Positions 8,342 to 18,739 of a stretch of 64,000 nucleotides of DNA are shown piece after piece. Both the position numbers and the translations under genes were made by a program. Position 1 is the first letter of the stretch; every line of letters begins with the position of its first letter. A model generated the notes under the pieces. It saw only the letters and a list, made by a program, of their open reading frames with translations, was not told the DNA's origin and ran no database searches. The DNA comes from Bacillus mobilis (GTDB lineage: Bacteria; Bacillota; Bacilli; Bacillales; Bacillaceae_G): assembly GCF_001884045.1 (NCBI RefSeq), contig NZ_MACF01000025.1, forward strand, positions 186,001 to 250,000. Reading direction: 5' to 3'.

Positions 8342-8356
8342 TGATAATCATTATCG
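8342..8356. promoter_or_regulatory. Fur box of the siderophore-binding lipoprotein gene
   Basis: TGATAATCATTATCG matches the TGATAATNATTATCA Fur consensus at all but the last base. It lies just upstream of the minus-strand lipoprotein gene, so repression by iron-loaded Fur is expected. Confidence 0.85.
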
Positions 8357-8426
8357 ACTTCTGTATATTAAGGTGCTTCGCTCTTTCTGTCAATGGAAAA
8401 TAACAGAAGTTTCTAATAGAGAACAT

Positions 8427-8455
8427 TTGTTGGGGTAGTCTCGCTTTTCTATCAT
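8427..8455 (+). promoter_or_regulatory. Candidate sigma-A promoter for ruvA
   Basis: TTGTTG, 17-base spacer, TATCAT, about 50 bases ahead of the ruvA start. The -35 and -10 each match four or five of six consensus positions. Confidence 0.45.
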
Positions 8456-8503
8456 TAAATATGTTAAAATGGAATACATGATTTAAGAGGGAGAGATCGT
8501 ATT

Positions 8504-9121
8504 TTGTTTGAATATGTTACAGGTTACGTGGACTATGTAGGACCGGAATATGTCGTAATTGACCATAATGGAATTGGGTATCAAATTTTCACACCAAATC
8601 CGTATGTATTTCAAAGAAGTAAGCAAGAAATTCGTGTCTTTACATATCATTATGTGAGAGAAGATATTATGGCACTTTACGGGTTTAAAACACGTGAAGA
8701 GCGTTTATTATTTACAAAGTTGTTAGGTGTATCTGGCATTGGACCAAAAGGCGCTCTTGCAATTTTAGCTTCTGGTCAAACAGGACAGGTCGTTCAAGCG
8801 ATTGAACATGAAGACGAGAAGTTTTTAGTGAAATTCCCGGGCGTCGGAAAGAAAACAGCACGCCAAATGATTTTAGACTTAAAAGGAAAACTAGCTGACG
8901 TCGTACCAGATGCATTTGTTGATTTATTCTCAGATACAGAACGTTTTGATGAGAAGAAAGGTTCATCAGCTGAGCTTGATGAGGCGCTGGAAGCTCTGCG
9001 TGCACTTGGATACGCAGAACGAGAAGTTTCTCGCGTTGTACCAGAGTTATTAAAAGAATCATTAACGACGGATCAGTATATTAAAAAGGCACTTAGTCTT
9101 TTACTAAATGGTAAGAGGTGA
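8504..9121 (+). CDS. ruvA: Holliday junction branch migration subunit RuvA
   Basis: DNA-binding subunit of 205 residues of the RuvAB branch-migration complex; tetramers hold the junction and recruit RuvB. Domain I (OB fold, about 1-63) starts [18 protein letters not shown], domain II has two helix-hairpin-helix motifs ([16 protein letters not shown] and [16 protein letters not shown]), and domain III (about 150-205, [15 protein letters not shown]) contacts RuvB. The start is TTG behind GAGGGAGAG. The ruvB start codon lies five bases after the stop, so the two are translationally linked. Confidence 0.97.
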   Translation: MFEYVTGYVDYVGPEYVVIDHNGIGYQIFTPNPYVFQRSKQEIRVFTYHYVREDIMALYGFKTREERLLFTKLLGVSGIGPKGALAILASGQTGQVVQAIEHEDEKFLVKFPGVGKKTARQMILDLKGKLADVVPDAFVDLFSDTERFDEKKGSSAELDEALEALRALGYAEREVSRVVPELLKESLTTDQYIKKALSLLLNGKR

Positions 9122-9126
9122 GTATA

Positions 9127-10128
9127 ATGGACGAACGTCTCCTTTCAGGGGAATCTGCATATGAAGATTCGGATTTAGAATATTCATTACGGCCACAGAC
9201 GCTCCGTCAGTATATTGGCCAAGATAAAGCGAAACATAATTTAGAGGTGTTTATTGAAGCAGCGAAAATGCGTGAAGAAACGTTAGATCATGTGCTTCTA
9301 TATGGACCACCAGGACTTGGTAAAACGACGCTTGCAAATATTATAGCAAATGAAATGGGCGTTAATGTTAGAACAACTTCAGGCCCAGCAATTGAAAGAC
9401 CAGGAGATTTAGCAGCTGTATTAACAGCGCTTCAGCCGGGGGATGTATTATTTATTGATGAAATTCATCGTTTGCATAGATCGATTGAAGAAGTGCTATA
9501 TCCTGCGATGGAAGATTTTTGCCTTGATATTGTAATTGGGAAAGGACCGTCAGCACGATCTGTACGTTTAGATTTACCTCCATTTACATTAGTTGGAGCA
9601 ACGACACGGGCAGGGGCATTATCAGCACCACTTCGTGACCGTTTCGGTGTACTTTCAAGATTAGAGTACTATACAGTAGATCAGTTGTCTGAGATTGTAG
9701 AACGTACAGCAGAAGTATTTGAAGTTGAAATTGATTCGTTAGCTGCACTAGAAATTGCAAGACGTGCTCGTGGTACACCTCGTATTGCGAATCGTTTATT
9801 ACGACGTGTACGAGATTTCGCACAAGTTCGTGGTAACGGAACAGTTACAATCGAAATTACACAAATGGCGTTAGAACTACTGCAAGTAGATAAATTAGGT
9901 CTAGATCATATCGATCATAAATTATTGCTTGGTATTATTGAGAAATTCCGTGGTGGCCCAGTCGGGTTAGAAACGGTTTCGGCAACGATCGGAGAAGAAT
10001 CGCATACGATTGAAGATGTGTATGAGCCGTATTTATTACAAATTGGCTTTTTACAACGAACACCAAGGGGCCGAATTGTAACGCCGCTTGCATATGAGCA
10101 TTTCGGAATGGAGATGCCAAAAGTATGA
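9127..10128 (+). CDS. ruvB: Holliday junction branch migration ATPase RuvB
   Basis: AAA+ motor of 333 residues that drives branch migration with RuvA. Walker [10 protein letters not shown] (about 59-67), Walker [10 protein letters not shown], sensor 1 GATTRAG and the arginine-finger segment APLRDRFG are present, followed by a winged-helix C-terminal domain (about 255-333). A GTG at 9118 would overlap ruvA, but the ATG at 9127 behind AGAGGTGAG gives the usual MDERL N-terminus and length. Its stop overlaps the start of the next small gene. Confidence 0.97.
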   Translation: MDERLLSGESAYEDSDLEYSLRPQTLRQYIGQDKAKHNLEVFIEAAKMREETLDHVLLYGPPGLGKTTLANIIANEMGVNVRTTSGPAIERPGDLAAVLTALQPGDVLFIDEIHRLHRSIEEVLYPAMEDFCLDIVIGKGPSARSVRLDLPPFTLVGATTRAGALSAPLRDRFGVLSRLEYYTVDQLSEIVERTAEVFEVEIDSLAALEIARRARGTPRIANRLLRRVRDFAQVRGNGTVTIEITQMALELLQVDKLGLDHIDHKLLLGIIEKFRGGPVGLETVSATIGEESHTIEDVYEPYLLQIGFLQRTPRGRIVTPLAYEHFGMEMPKV

Positions 10129-10325
10129 CGGAGATGCCAAAATTGCTTATTACAGCAGGTATCTTACTCATTGTTGTCGGATTAGCTTGGAAGTTCATTG
10201 GAAGACTTCCAGGCGATATTTTTGTGAAAAAAGGAAACGTTACCTTTTATTTTCCTATCATTACATGTATTGTGTTAAGTATTGTATTATCTTTTATTAT
10301 GTATATAATAAATCGATTCAAATAA
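10125..10325 (+). CDS. DUF2905 family small membrane protein
   Basis: 66-residue protein with two membrane segments (about 6-24 and 42-62) joined by a loop with the conserved GRLPGDI motif of DUF2905. The start overlaps the ruvB stop as ATGA, so it is translationally coupled. Function unknown. It sits between ruvB and queA; a start at 10134 (MPKLL) is an alternative. Confidence 0.85.
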   Translation: MTEMPKLLITAGILLIVVGLAWKFIGRLPGDIFVKKGNVTFYFPIITCIVLSIVLSFIMYIINRFK

Positions 10326-10344
10326 GAAATAGGTGGATATAGTT

Positions 10345-11397
10345 ATGGATATAAATCTGTTTGATTTTCATTTACCAGAAGAACTTATTGCACAAGTCCC
10401 GTTAGAAGATCGTGAAACATCAAGATTAATGGTGTTAGACCGTGAAACAGGCGATATTGAGCATAAGCATTTTTCAGACATTCTTTCTTACTTACATGAG
10501 GGGGATTGCTTAGTTTTAAATGAAACGAAAGTTATGCCTGCTCGTTTACACGGTGTGAAAGAAGATACAGGCGCACACATTGAAGTACTTCTTTTAAAAC
10601 AAGAAGAAGGTGATACGTGGGAAACGCTTGTTAAGCCAGCGAAACGTGTAAAAGAAGGAACTGTTATCTCTTTTGGCGAAGGGAAATTAAAAGCAACTTG
10701 TACAGGGACTGCAGATCAAGGTGGACGTCAGCTTGAATTTTCATATGACGGCATCTTCTATGAAATTTTAGATGAACTTGGGGAAATGCCACTTCCTCCA
10801 TATATTAAAGAGACGCTAGAAGATCGCGATCGCTATCAAACAGTATATGCGAAAGAAATCGGCTCAGCAGCAGCGCCAACTGCAGGACTTCACTTTACAG
10901 AAGAGTTACTGGAGAAGTTAAAACAAAAAGGCGTCGGGTTAGCTTTCATTACACTTCACGTAGGACTTGGAACATTTAGACCAGTTTCTGCCGATACGAT
11001 TGAAGAACACCATATGCACGCAGAATATTACCATATGTCTGAAGAGACAGCGGCATTATTAAATCGTGTGAAAGAGAGTGGTGGACGTATTATTACGGTA
11101 GGTACGACTTCGACTCGTACGTTAGAAACAATTGCGACAGATCATGACGGCAAGCTTTGTGCTGCTTCTGGCTGGACAGATATTTTCATGTACCCAGGTT
11201 ATGAATTTAAAGCAATTGATGGTTTAATTACAAACTTCCATTTACCGAAATCAACATTAATTATGCTTGTAAGTGCATTTGCAAACAGAGATAATGTACT
11301 TCATGCTTATAATGAAGCAGTAAAAGAAAAATATCGTTTCTTTAGCTTTGGTGATGCAATGTTCGTTGCATCTCACGCTAAAATGGGAAACAAATAA
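10345..11397 (+). CDS. queA: S-adenosylmethionine:tRNA ribosyltransferase-isomerase QueA
   Basis: 350-residue enzyme that transfers and isomerises the ribosyl group of SAM onto preQ1-tRNA, giving epoxyqueuosine at position 34 of GUN-type tRNAs. It starts [19 protein letters not shown] and contains the family segments [34 protein letters not shown] and VGLGTFRPV, with a TSTRTLE motif near residue 257. A GTG at 10333 lies in frame, but the ATG at 10345 has the AGGTGG site at correct spacing. It is directly followed by tgt, so the two queuosine steps are co-transcribed. Confidence 0.97.
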   Translation: MDINLFDFHLPEELIAQVPLEDRETSRLMVLDRETGDIEHKHFSDILSYLHEGDCLVLNETKVMPARLHGVKEDTGAHIEVLLLKQEEGDTWETLVKPAKRVKEGTVISFGEGKLKATCTGTADQGGRQLEFSYDGIFYEILDELGEMPLPPYIKETLEDRDRYQTVYAKEIGSAAAPTAGLHFTEELLEKLKQKGVGLAFITLHVGLGTFRPVSADTIEEHHMHAEYYHMSEETAALLNRVKESGGRIITVGTTSTRTLETIATDHDGKLCAASGWTDIFMYPGYEFKAIDGLITNFHLPKSTLIMLVSAFANRDNVLHAYNEAVKEKYRFFSFGDAMFVASHAKMGNK

Positions 11398-11406
11398 AAG
11401 GAGTAA

Positions 11407-12549
<1,143 letters not shown>

Positions 12550-12576
12550 TACATAATTTAAAAGGAGGAAACAAAG

Positions 12577-12837
12577 ATGAATCCAGGTATGATGAATATC
12601 GTTATGATCGTTGCGATGTTTGCGATTTTCTATTTCTTATTAATTCGCCCGCAACAAAAGCGTCAAAAAGCAGTTGCTCAAATGCAAAGTGAGTTATCAA
12701 AAGGTGATGCTATCGTAACAATCGGTGGTTTACACGGTACAATCGAATCAGTAGATGATACGAAAATCGTTATTAAATCTGGTGGTTCACACTTAACTTT
12801 CGATCGCAATGCGATTCGTGAAGTTGTGAAAAACTAA
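12577..12837 (+). CDS. yajC: Preprotein translocase subunit YajC
   Basis: 86-residue inner membrane protein with one N-terminal membrane segment (about 5-23, IVMIVAMFAIFYFLLI) followed by the conserved RPQQKRQK and a cytosolic domain with GDAIVTIGGLHGTI. Known: YajC associates with SecDF, which is encoded 3.5 kb downstream. It follows tgt by 27 bases behind an AAAGGAGG site and ends at a terminator. Confidence 0.95.
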   Translation: MNPGMMNIVMIVAMFAIFYFLLIRPQQKRQKAVAQMQSELSKGDAIVTIGGLHGTIESVDDTKIVIKSGGSHLTFDRNAIREVVKN

Positions 12838-12845
12838 TGAGGAAG

Positions 12846-12875
12846 GCCCTGCATGAAATGTGCAGGGCTTTTTTT
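12846..12875 (+). terminator. Terminator of the ruvA-yajC unit
   Basis: GCCCTGCA/TGCAGGGC perfect 8-bp stem with seven-base loop, followed by seven T residues. Confidence 0.9.
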
Positions 12876-13257
12876 AGTTGTTTTGTTTTGACATATTTAC
12901 CCCGAAAATACCACCGAGTGTACTCGCCCCCATTAATGCTAATTGATAAAGTAACTGTGAGTTCGATAAAGTTTGAGAGAAGCCTAAATAGTTAACTAGA
13001 AAAACAAGTATAGCGAATGTAAGACCTGTTGTGAAACCTACTAGCCAACCTTTCCCTTGTGCCTTTTTGCCGGCAGTAAATCCGGATATAAGCATAGATA
13101 AAAGAGCAAGTATAAAAATAGTGACGGCTAATGTTCCTTCATTCATATCTGTAAATTTTAATAAAAGAGCCATGACCATGCTAATAATTGTTGCTAGAAT
13201 TAATAAGGTAATGATACCAAAGCCGATTGCAGTTGATAATTTTTTCGTTCCATCCAT
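12874..13257 (-). CDS. TIGR04086-type membrane protein (YrzE-like)
   Basis: 127-residue membrane protein with four membrane segments (about 10-35, 42-60, 70-90 and 98-118). A basic loop with GFTAGKKAQGKGWLVG connects the second and third. This layout and the position between yajC and a DUF421 gene match the B. subtilis yrzE locus. Function is unknown. The start codon faces the divergent DUF421 gene, and its 3' end meets the yajC terminator. Confidence 0.8.
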   Translation of the reverse strand: MDGTKKLSTAIGFGIITLLILATIISMVMALLLKFTDMNEGTLAVTIFILALLSMLISGFTAGKKAQGKGWLVGFTTGLTFAILVFLVNYLGFSQTLSNSQLLYQLALMGASTLGGIFGVNMSKQNN

Positions 13258-13360
13258 TTATACATTCCCCCTTTTTAATACAAGCATATTTTCTTTTTGC
13301 TGAAGTTAGACTAGTTTATTTTTTATAGGGGAGTCTATATGTAAAAAAGGAGATGTAGAA

Positions 13361-14017
13361 ATGGAATGGGTATCAATCATTGGTCGGACGATGCTTTTGT
13401 ATATCATCATATTAATTATTTTTCGTCTTATGGGTAAACGTGAAATTGGAGAGCTAAGTGTATTAGATTTAGTCGTATTCATTATGCTTGGTGAAATGGC
13501 TGTAGTTGCAATTGAAAATACCGATAAATCACTTTGGCACCAATTAGTTCCGATGACTTTTCTTATGTGTATACAAATCATTTTGTCAGTTATTTCGTTA
13601 AAGTATCAACGTTTTCGACATTTAATAGAAGGTGAGCCGGCTATTCTTGTAAATGCGGGAAAGATTGATGAAAAGAAGATGAGAAAGCAACGTTATAATA
13701 TAGATGATTTAATGATGCAATTAAGGGAGCAGGGAGTCGGAGATGTAAGGGATGTAGAATACGCCATTTTAGAACCTTCAGGAAAGTTATCTGTCTTTCA
13801 AAAACAAAAAAGTAAAAAGAGTAAAAATGATACGCCGGTTTTTACACTCCCGTTAATTATTGATGGAGAAATCCAATCGAATCATTTACAAATGATTGAA
13901 CATACAGATGAATGGCTGATTGAAAAATTAAAAAACTTAGGTTATAACGATATCAAACAAATTTTATACTGCAGCTTTCAAAATGGACAATTTTTTGTTG
14001 ATGTGAAAGAAAACTAG
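13361..14017 (+). CDS. DUF421 family membrane protein (YetF/YrbG type)
   Basis: 218 residues. Three membrane segments near the N-terminus (about 5-22, 33-53 and 60-78) carry the family signature FRLMGKREIGELSVLDLVVF, followed by a cytosolic YetF-like domain with GEPAILVNAGKIDEKKMRK and the segment LMMQLREQGVGDVRDVEYAILEPSG (split here for length only). An insertion-like Lys/Ser stretch (QKQKSKKSKN) precedes the last domain. Known: DUF421 proteins are membrane proteins of uncertain role, some expressed in spores. The ATG lies behind AAAAGGAGATG. Confidence 0.88.
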   Translation: MEWVSIIGRTMLLYIIILIIFRLMGKREIGELSVLDLVVFIMLGEMAVVAIENTDKSLWHQLVPMTFLMCIQIILSVISLKYQRFRHLIEGEPAILVNAGKIDEKKMRKQRYNIDDLMMQLREQGVGDVRDVEYAILEPSGKLSVFQKQKSKKSKNDTPVFTLPLIIDGEIQSNHLQMIEHTDEWLIEKLKNLGYNDIKQILYCSFQNGQFFVDVKEN

Positions 14018-14044
14018 AGGCTTACTATATGAAATAGTAAGCCT
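14018..14044. terminator. Bidirectional terminator between DUF421 gene and spoVB
   Basis: Perfect 11-bp stem AGGCTTACTAT/ATAGTAAGCCT with a five-base loop between two convergent genes. Confidence 0.85.
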
Positions 14045-14046
14045 GT

Positions 14047-15606
14047 TTATTTCAAAAATGAAAGTTTTCGAATGATAGGGAGCCTACTTAACTCTTCTTT
14101 TCGAATGAGTTTGAAAGTGAAGAGGAGAACGATATACACGAGTGTTGTTAAAGTGATTTCCCATAAGGTTTGTACGCCAAGTGAATGAGAAAAAATAATG
14201 TACTTATGAAGGTAAAAACCGAAGGAGCCTGCAATACCGATGGCAAGTCCGCCGAAAATGTAATCTTTCGCGTAAATGGTAAATGTAATTTTCTTTAAAA
14301 CAGTAGCGTAATGAAGGAATGTTACGGTTACTATATTTGCTGCAATTGCAAGTGCAACCCCCATCATTTGAAATTCTGGCCTTGAAGCTAGTACAAAAAT
14401 AACGATTAATTTCACGATTGCGCCAATAAATGTATTCATCATCGCAGCCCGTGCTAAGTTTAAAGCTTGTAAAACAGATGTAAGTGGACTTTGAAAGTAA
14501 TGAAACAAAAAGCAAGGTGCAAGAAGCTGGATGAATGCTGTTGCACTATCCGATCCATACATAAGAGTTAAAATAGGAGAAGCGAATACGTATAATATAA
14601 CAACTGACCACCCGCCAGTAATTAATGAGATCCGAAGAGCTTGTTGTAAGCGGTGTTCCACTAATTGATGCTGTCTTTTCGCCATCGCTTCACTAATAGA
14701 TGGAACGAGTGCTGTAGAAAGGGCGTATGTAATAAAGGCTGGCAGTGAAAGAAGTGGGAAGGCATAACCGTTTAATATACCGTATTGCTGGGTTGCGACA
14801 GAGGCAGCAACGCCGGCAATCGCTAAGCTTTGCATAACGACGATAGGCTCAAAGAAATATGAAACGGAACCGATTAAACGACTTCCTGTAGTTGGAAGAG
14901 CGATATCCATAAGCGAATAAAATGTCCCTTTGCTTTCTTTTACAGTAGTGAAAAATCCAGAGCGTATAGATAAATGTTTTTCGCGCTGAAATAAAGTGAG
15001 TAAAAATAATAACGATGCAACTTCACCGAGAACGGCTGATAACATAGCACCAGCTGCAGCGTATTCTACACCGTAAGGTAAAAATAACTGAATGCATATA
15101 GCGATAATTGTAATGCGGACAACTTGTTCTATAACTTGGGCGTAAGCACTAGGTTTCATGTTTTGTTTCCCTTGGAAATAGCCGCGTAAAACAGAAGAAA
15201 CGGCAATAACAGGAACGACAGGTAAAATGGCCATTAATGGATAGTACGTTCTTTCATCAGTTAATAATGTTTTTGCTAAAATAGGTGTGAGGAGCATAAT
15301 TCCAATTGTTAAAATGATACTAATAACGGATGTAACTGCTAATGATACTGTTAATATTTTTTTAACTCTTTGTTTATCATTCACAGCTTCTGCTTCTGCT
15401 ACAAATTTTGCGATTGCGACAGGAAGGCCGATTTGTGTTAATGTAATTGCTAGAATGAATGTAGGAACGGCCATCATATAAAGGCCAACGCCTTCTTCTC
15501 CTAAAATACGTGCCATTACAATCCGGTTAATAAATCCAAGGATTTTGGTAATAAAGCCGGCAATCATTAAAATAAATGCGCCTTTTAAAAAGCTTTGTCT
15601 CGTCAT
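14047..15606 (-). CDS. spoVB: Stage V sporulation protein B, MATE/MVF-type flippase
   Basis: 519-residue polytopic membrane protein (about 14 segments) needed for spore cortex synthesis, thought to move lipid-linked peptidoglycan precursor. It begins MTRQSFLKGAFILMIAGFIT and carries family segments such as KILGFINRIVMARILGEEGV and GYFQGKQNMKPSAYAQVIEQ. Known: SpoVB acts in the mother cell under sigma-E. The position between the DUF421 and ComN-like genes is the same as in B. subtilis. The start ATG is preceded by a TAGGAGAAGACC site on the minus strand. Confidence 0.95.
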   Translation of the reverse strand: MTRQSFLKGAFILMIAGFITKILGFINRIVMARILGEEGVGLYMMAVPTFILAITLTQIGLPVAIAKFVAEAEAVNDKQRVKKILTVSLAVTSVISIILTIGIMLLTPILAKTLLTDERTYYPLMAILPVVPVIAVSSVLRGYFQGKQNMKPSAYAQVIEQVVRITIIAICIQLFLPYGVEYAAAGAMLSAVLGEVASLLFLLTLFQREKHLSIRSGFFTTVKESKGTFYSLMDIALPTTGSRLIGSVSYFFEPIVVMQSLAIAGVAASVATQQYGILNGYAFPLLSLPAFITYALSTALVPSISEAMAKRQHQLVEHRLQQALRISLITGGWSVVILYVFASPILTLMYGSDSATAFIQLLAPCFLFHYFQSPLTSVLQALNLARAAMMNTFIGAIVKLIVIFVLASRPEFQMMGVALAIAANIVTVTFLHYATVLKKITFTIYAKDYIFGGLAIGIAGSFGFYLHKYIIFSHSLGVQTLWEITLTTLVYIVLLFTFKLIRKEELSRLPIIRKLSFLK

Positions 15607-15791
15607 GGTCTTCTCCTACCTTCTCAAAATCAGTGGAATGATTTACAATAATTTATATGCACGTACGAGACAAGAATGACAAGCATTTGAGAGAGTGAAG
15701 TATGATCGTGCTCTTGAAAGTAGTTATTGCTGTCCATTAGAGCGGGATTAAAAGCGACTTTTCGTGCTGAAATAAGAAGGAGATGTTATGT

Positions 15792-16076
15792 ATGTTAGAA
15801 AAAGAGGCTTTGGTAGAATCATACCGCGGACAGTTACAAGTCGTTTTAGAAAGCAAAGTAGAAGAGTTCCACATGTTCGGTTATGACCGAGTAACAGATG
15901 ATGACATTTGGAAGTTTCTTAAAGTGAAAAAGTGGAAGAAGATAGACAGCGATGTGAGGTTATATGAATTAGTAAATGATGTATTAAGAGTAAGTGCTAA
16001 TGAATATATGACTTATTTAACTGTTGAAGCATATCAAGCGCCACTTTGGTCATTTGATGAATATGAAAATAAATAA
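15792..16076 (+). CDS. comN: Post-transcriptional regulator of the ComN family
   Basis: 94-residue protein, predicted cytosolic and helical: LEKEALVESYRGQLQVVLES, then the segment FHMFGYDRVTDDDIWKFL and KVKKWKKI. Known: B. subtilis ComN (98 residues, encoded between spoVB and secDF) controls the comE late-competence transcript post-transcriptionally and interacts with DivIVA. An upstream ATG at 15783 abuts the AGAAGGAG ribosome site, so the ATG at 15792, nine bases after it, is chosen. The symbol rests on synteny and length. Confidence 0.82.
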   Translation: MLEKEALVESYRGQLQVVLESKVEEFHMFGYDRVTDDDIWKFLKVKKWKKIDSDVRLYELVNDVLRVSANEYMTYLTVEAYQAPLWSFDEYENK

Positions 16077-16086
16077 CCGACTGCAA

Positions 16087-16115
16087 TTGGTTTGTTCTTC
16101 CTTTTGCAGTATAAT
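16087..16115 (+). promoter_or_regulatory. Sigma-A promoter of secDF
   Basis: TTGGTT, 17-base spacer, TATAAT. Predicted transcription start is near 16122, leaving an untranslated leader of about 225 bases before secDF. Confidence 0.65.
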
Positions 16116-16143
16116 GATAGGTATTGATAATGAGGAAATAATT

Positions 16144-16188
16144 ATGTCTAAGATTATATATAAAGGGGGTAGTGAAGAGAAAAAATAA
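16144..16188 (+). CDS. Possible 14-codon leader peptide upstream of secDF
   Basis: Short ORF encoding MSKIIYKGGSEEKK, starting with ATG six bases after a GAGGAA site and about 22 bases into the predicted secDF transcript. It is followed by an inverted repeat GCTAGT/ACTAGC at 16229-16245. Known: Sec components in other bacteria are controlled by upstream arrest peptides (SecM, VemP, MifM), but this peptide lacks a signal sequence or a known arrest motif. It may be a chance ORF. Confidence 0.25.
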   Translation: MSKIIYKGGSEEKK

Positions 16189-16346
16189 ATAATGAAAGTG
16201 TAGGTATTGTGAAAAACTTACCGACACAGCTAGTGATGAACTAGCAAAATTATAGAAAGGAAGTCTACTAACTAGGCGTATGCACACGTGTAAAAGTGAA
16301 TCGTAAGAGATTTATTTAAAGTGTTAGTAGCAGAAAGAGGGTACAT

Positions 16347-18611
16347 ATGGCAAAGCGTGGTACGAGAATTGCCGCCTTTTTCCTCATCGTTTTATTAATC
16401 GGTGGAGTAATTGGTGCGGCAGGAAAAGACATAGCAAAAGGAATTAGTCTAGGACTAGACCTTCGCGGTGGTTTTGAAATTCTGTATGAAGTAAAACCAG
16501 CCAAAAAAGGTGATAAAATCGATCGAGACGTACTTGTAAGTACAGTAGGTGCTCTGGAAAATCGTGTCAATGTTCTTGGTGTAAGCGAGCCGAACATTCA
16601 AATCGAGGGGCAAGATCGAATTCGTGTACAGCTTGCTGGTGTACAAGATCAGCAAAAAGCACGTGAAATGTTATCAACGCAAGCGAAATTAACATTCCGT
16701 GATGTAGATGACAACCTTCTTATGGACGGAACGGATTTAAAAGGCGGCGGAGCGAAGCAAACATTTGATGAGCAAGGTCGTGCGAGCGTAGGTCTTACAC
16801 TAAAAAGCGCTGAAAAATTCCGTGAAGTAACTGAAAAAATTTCAAAAATGCCACCACCAACGAATTTAATGGTAATCTGGCTAGACTTTGAAGAAGGAAA
16901 AGATTCGTATAAAGCAGAATCTGCAAAACCGAATCCGAAGTTCTTATCAGCAGCAACAGTAAGCCAAGTATTTAACCAAGCTGAAGTATCTATCGTAGGT
17001 GGAAACTTCACAGTTGAAAGTGCGAAACAACTTTCATCTTTATTAAATGCAGGTGCACTTCCTGTTGATTTAAAAGAAATGTATTCAACATCAGTTGGAG
17101 CGAAATTTGGTCAACAAGCATTAGACCAAACGATTTTCGCTAGTGCGATCGGTATCGCTCTTATTTTCTTATTTATGCTTGTATATTACCGTTTACCAGG
17201 GCTTGTAGCGGTTATTATGTTAGGTCTATACATTTTTGTTACGCTACTCGTATTTAACTGGATGCATGCGGTTCTTACATTACCAGGTATTGCGGCGTTA
17301 GTGCTCGGGGTAGGTATCGCGGTTGATGCGAATATTATTACGTACGAGAGACTGAAGGAAGAGCTGAAAATTGGTAAGTCAATGATGTCAGCATTCCGTG
17401 CTGGTAACCATCGTTCATTAGCGACAATTTTAGATGCAAACGTTACGACTCTGGCAGCTGCAGGTGTGTTATTCGTATATGGTACAAGCTCAGTACAAGG
17501 GTTTGCGACAAGTTTAATTGTAAGTATTTTAGTCGGTTTCGTTACGAACGTATTCGGTACTCGTTTCTTACTAGGATTACTTGTAAAGAGTCGTTACTTC
17601 GATAAAAAACCAGGATATTTCGGTGTGAAACAAAAGGATATTATTCCATTAACAAAAGGTGTAGTACATCCACCAACGAAATTTGATCGTATTAACTTTG
17701 TAAATGTCGGTCATAAATTCCTTATCTTCTCAATGGTAGTTGTAATTGCGGGTGCAATCATTTTACCAATTTTCAAACTGAATCTTGGTATTGACTTTGC
17801 GAGTGGTACACGTATGGACTTGCAATCAAAACAAGCAGTTACCGTGTCTGATGTTCATAAAGATTTTAAAGAATTGAACATCGATGTGAAGGAAGAAAAT
17901 ATTGTACCGACTGGGGATGACAATAAAGGGTTCGCAGTTCGTACATTAGGTGTTCTATCAAAAGATGAAATTGCGAAAACAAAAACATTCTTCCATGATA
18001 AATATGGTACAGAGCCAAACGTAAGTACAGTTTCACCGACAATTGGTAAAGAGATTGCACGAAATGCATTTATCGCTGTACTGATTGCTTCTGCGGTTAT
18101 CATCCTATACGTAAGTATTCGATTTAGATTTACGTATGCATTATCTGCAGTACTTGCATTATTACATGATGCGTTCGTTATGATTGTTATGTTTAGTATT
18201 TTCCAATTAGAGGTAGACTTAACGTTTATCGCTGCAGTGTTAACGATCATCGGTTATTCTATTAATGACTCGATTGTTACATTTGATAGAAACCGTGAGT
18301 TATACAAACAGAAAAAACGAGTTCGCGATATAAAAGACTTAGAAGAAATCGTAAATGCAAGTATTCGCCAAACGCTTGGTCGTTCGATTAACACCGTATT
18401 AACAGTGTTATTCCCGGTAATTGCGTTACTTATCTTCGGTAGTGAGTCATTACGTAACTTCTCGTTTGCTTTACTTGTCGGATTAGTTGTAGGTACGTAC
18501 TCTTCTGTTTTCGTCGCTTCTCAAATTTGGTTAATGCTTGAAAACCGTCGTTTGAAAAAGGGCAAAAACAAGAAAAAGGTTGAGAAAGTAGAATCTGAAC
18601 CGCAAGTATAA
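16347..18611 (+). CDS. secDF: Protein translocase SecD-SecF fusion
   Basis: 754-residue fusion of SecD and SecF, the proton-driven accessory of the SecYEG channel that pulls exported proteins out. The SecD half (about 1-440) has a first membrane segment, the ISLGLDLRGGFEILYEV motif, the P1 periplasmic domain, and membrane segments 2-6 with VLGVGIAVDANIITYERLKE. The SecF half (about 450-735) starts with KFLIFSMVVVIAGAI, has the GIDFASGTRMD motif, and membrane segments with IIGYSINDSIVTFDRNRE. A Lys-rich C-terminal tail follows. The fused form is normal in Bacillus. Start is ATG behind AGAAAGAGGG. Confidence 0.98.
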   Translation: MAKRGTRIAAFFLIVLLIGGVIGAAGKDIAKGISLGLDLRGGFEILYEVKPAKKGDKIDRDVLVSTVGALENRVNVLGVSEPNIQIEGQDRIRVQLAGVQDQQKAREMLSTQAKLTFRDVDDNLLMDGTDLKGGGAKQTFDEQGRASVGLTLKSAEKFREVTEKISKMPPPTNLMVIWLDFEEGKDSYKAESAKPNPKFLSAATVSQVFNQAEVSIVGGNFTVESAKQLSSLLNAGALPVDLKEMYSTSVGAKFGQQALDQTIFASAIGIALIFLFMLVYYRLPGLVAVIMLGLYIFVTLLVFNWMHAVLTLPGIAALVLGVGIAVDANIITYERLKEELKIGKSMMSAFRAGNHRSLATILDANVTTLAAAGVLFVYGTSSVQGFATSLIVSILVGFVTNVFGTRFLLGLLVKSRYFDKKPGYFGVKQKDIIPLTKGVVHPPTKFDRINFVNVGHKFLIFSMVVVIAGAIILPIFKLNLGIDFASGTRMDLQSKQAVTVSDVHKDFKELNIDVKEENIVPTGDDNKGFAVRTLGVLSKDEIAKTKTFFHDKYGTEPNVSTVSPTIGKEIARNAFIAVLIASAVIILYVSIRFRFTYALSAVLALLHDAFVMIVMFSIFQLEVDLTFIAAVLTIIGYSINDSIVTFDRNRELYKQKKRVRDIKDLEEIVNASIRQTLGRSINTVLTVLFPVIALLIFGSESLRNFSFALLVGLVVGTYSSVFVASQIWLMLENRRLKKGKNKKKVEKVESEPQV

Positions 18612-18648
18612 AAAAAGATGATGTCTCTTTATGAGGCATCTCTTTTTT
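18611..18648 (+). terminator. Terminator of secDF
   Basis: A-run, imperfect stem AGATGATGTCTC/GAGGCATCT, then six T residues, immediately after the stop codon. Confidence 0.85.
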
Positions 18649-18739
18649 CGTTTGTGGATACAATAAGATAGCAACTTTGAAATGGTTAAATGGAAGAAAC
18701 TGGTGATGTTATCGCTATTTTTGCTACAATAAAGTGAAA

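Noticed and set aside
15997-16287. 96-codon minus-strand frame over the comN end and secDF leader
   Set aside because: Overlaps a better-supported gene and the secDF promoter; no ribosome site.
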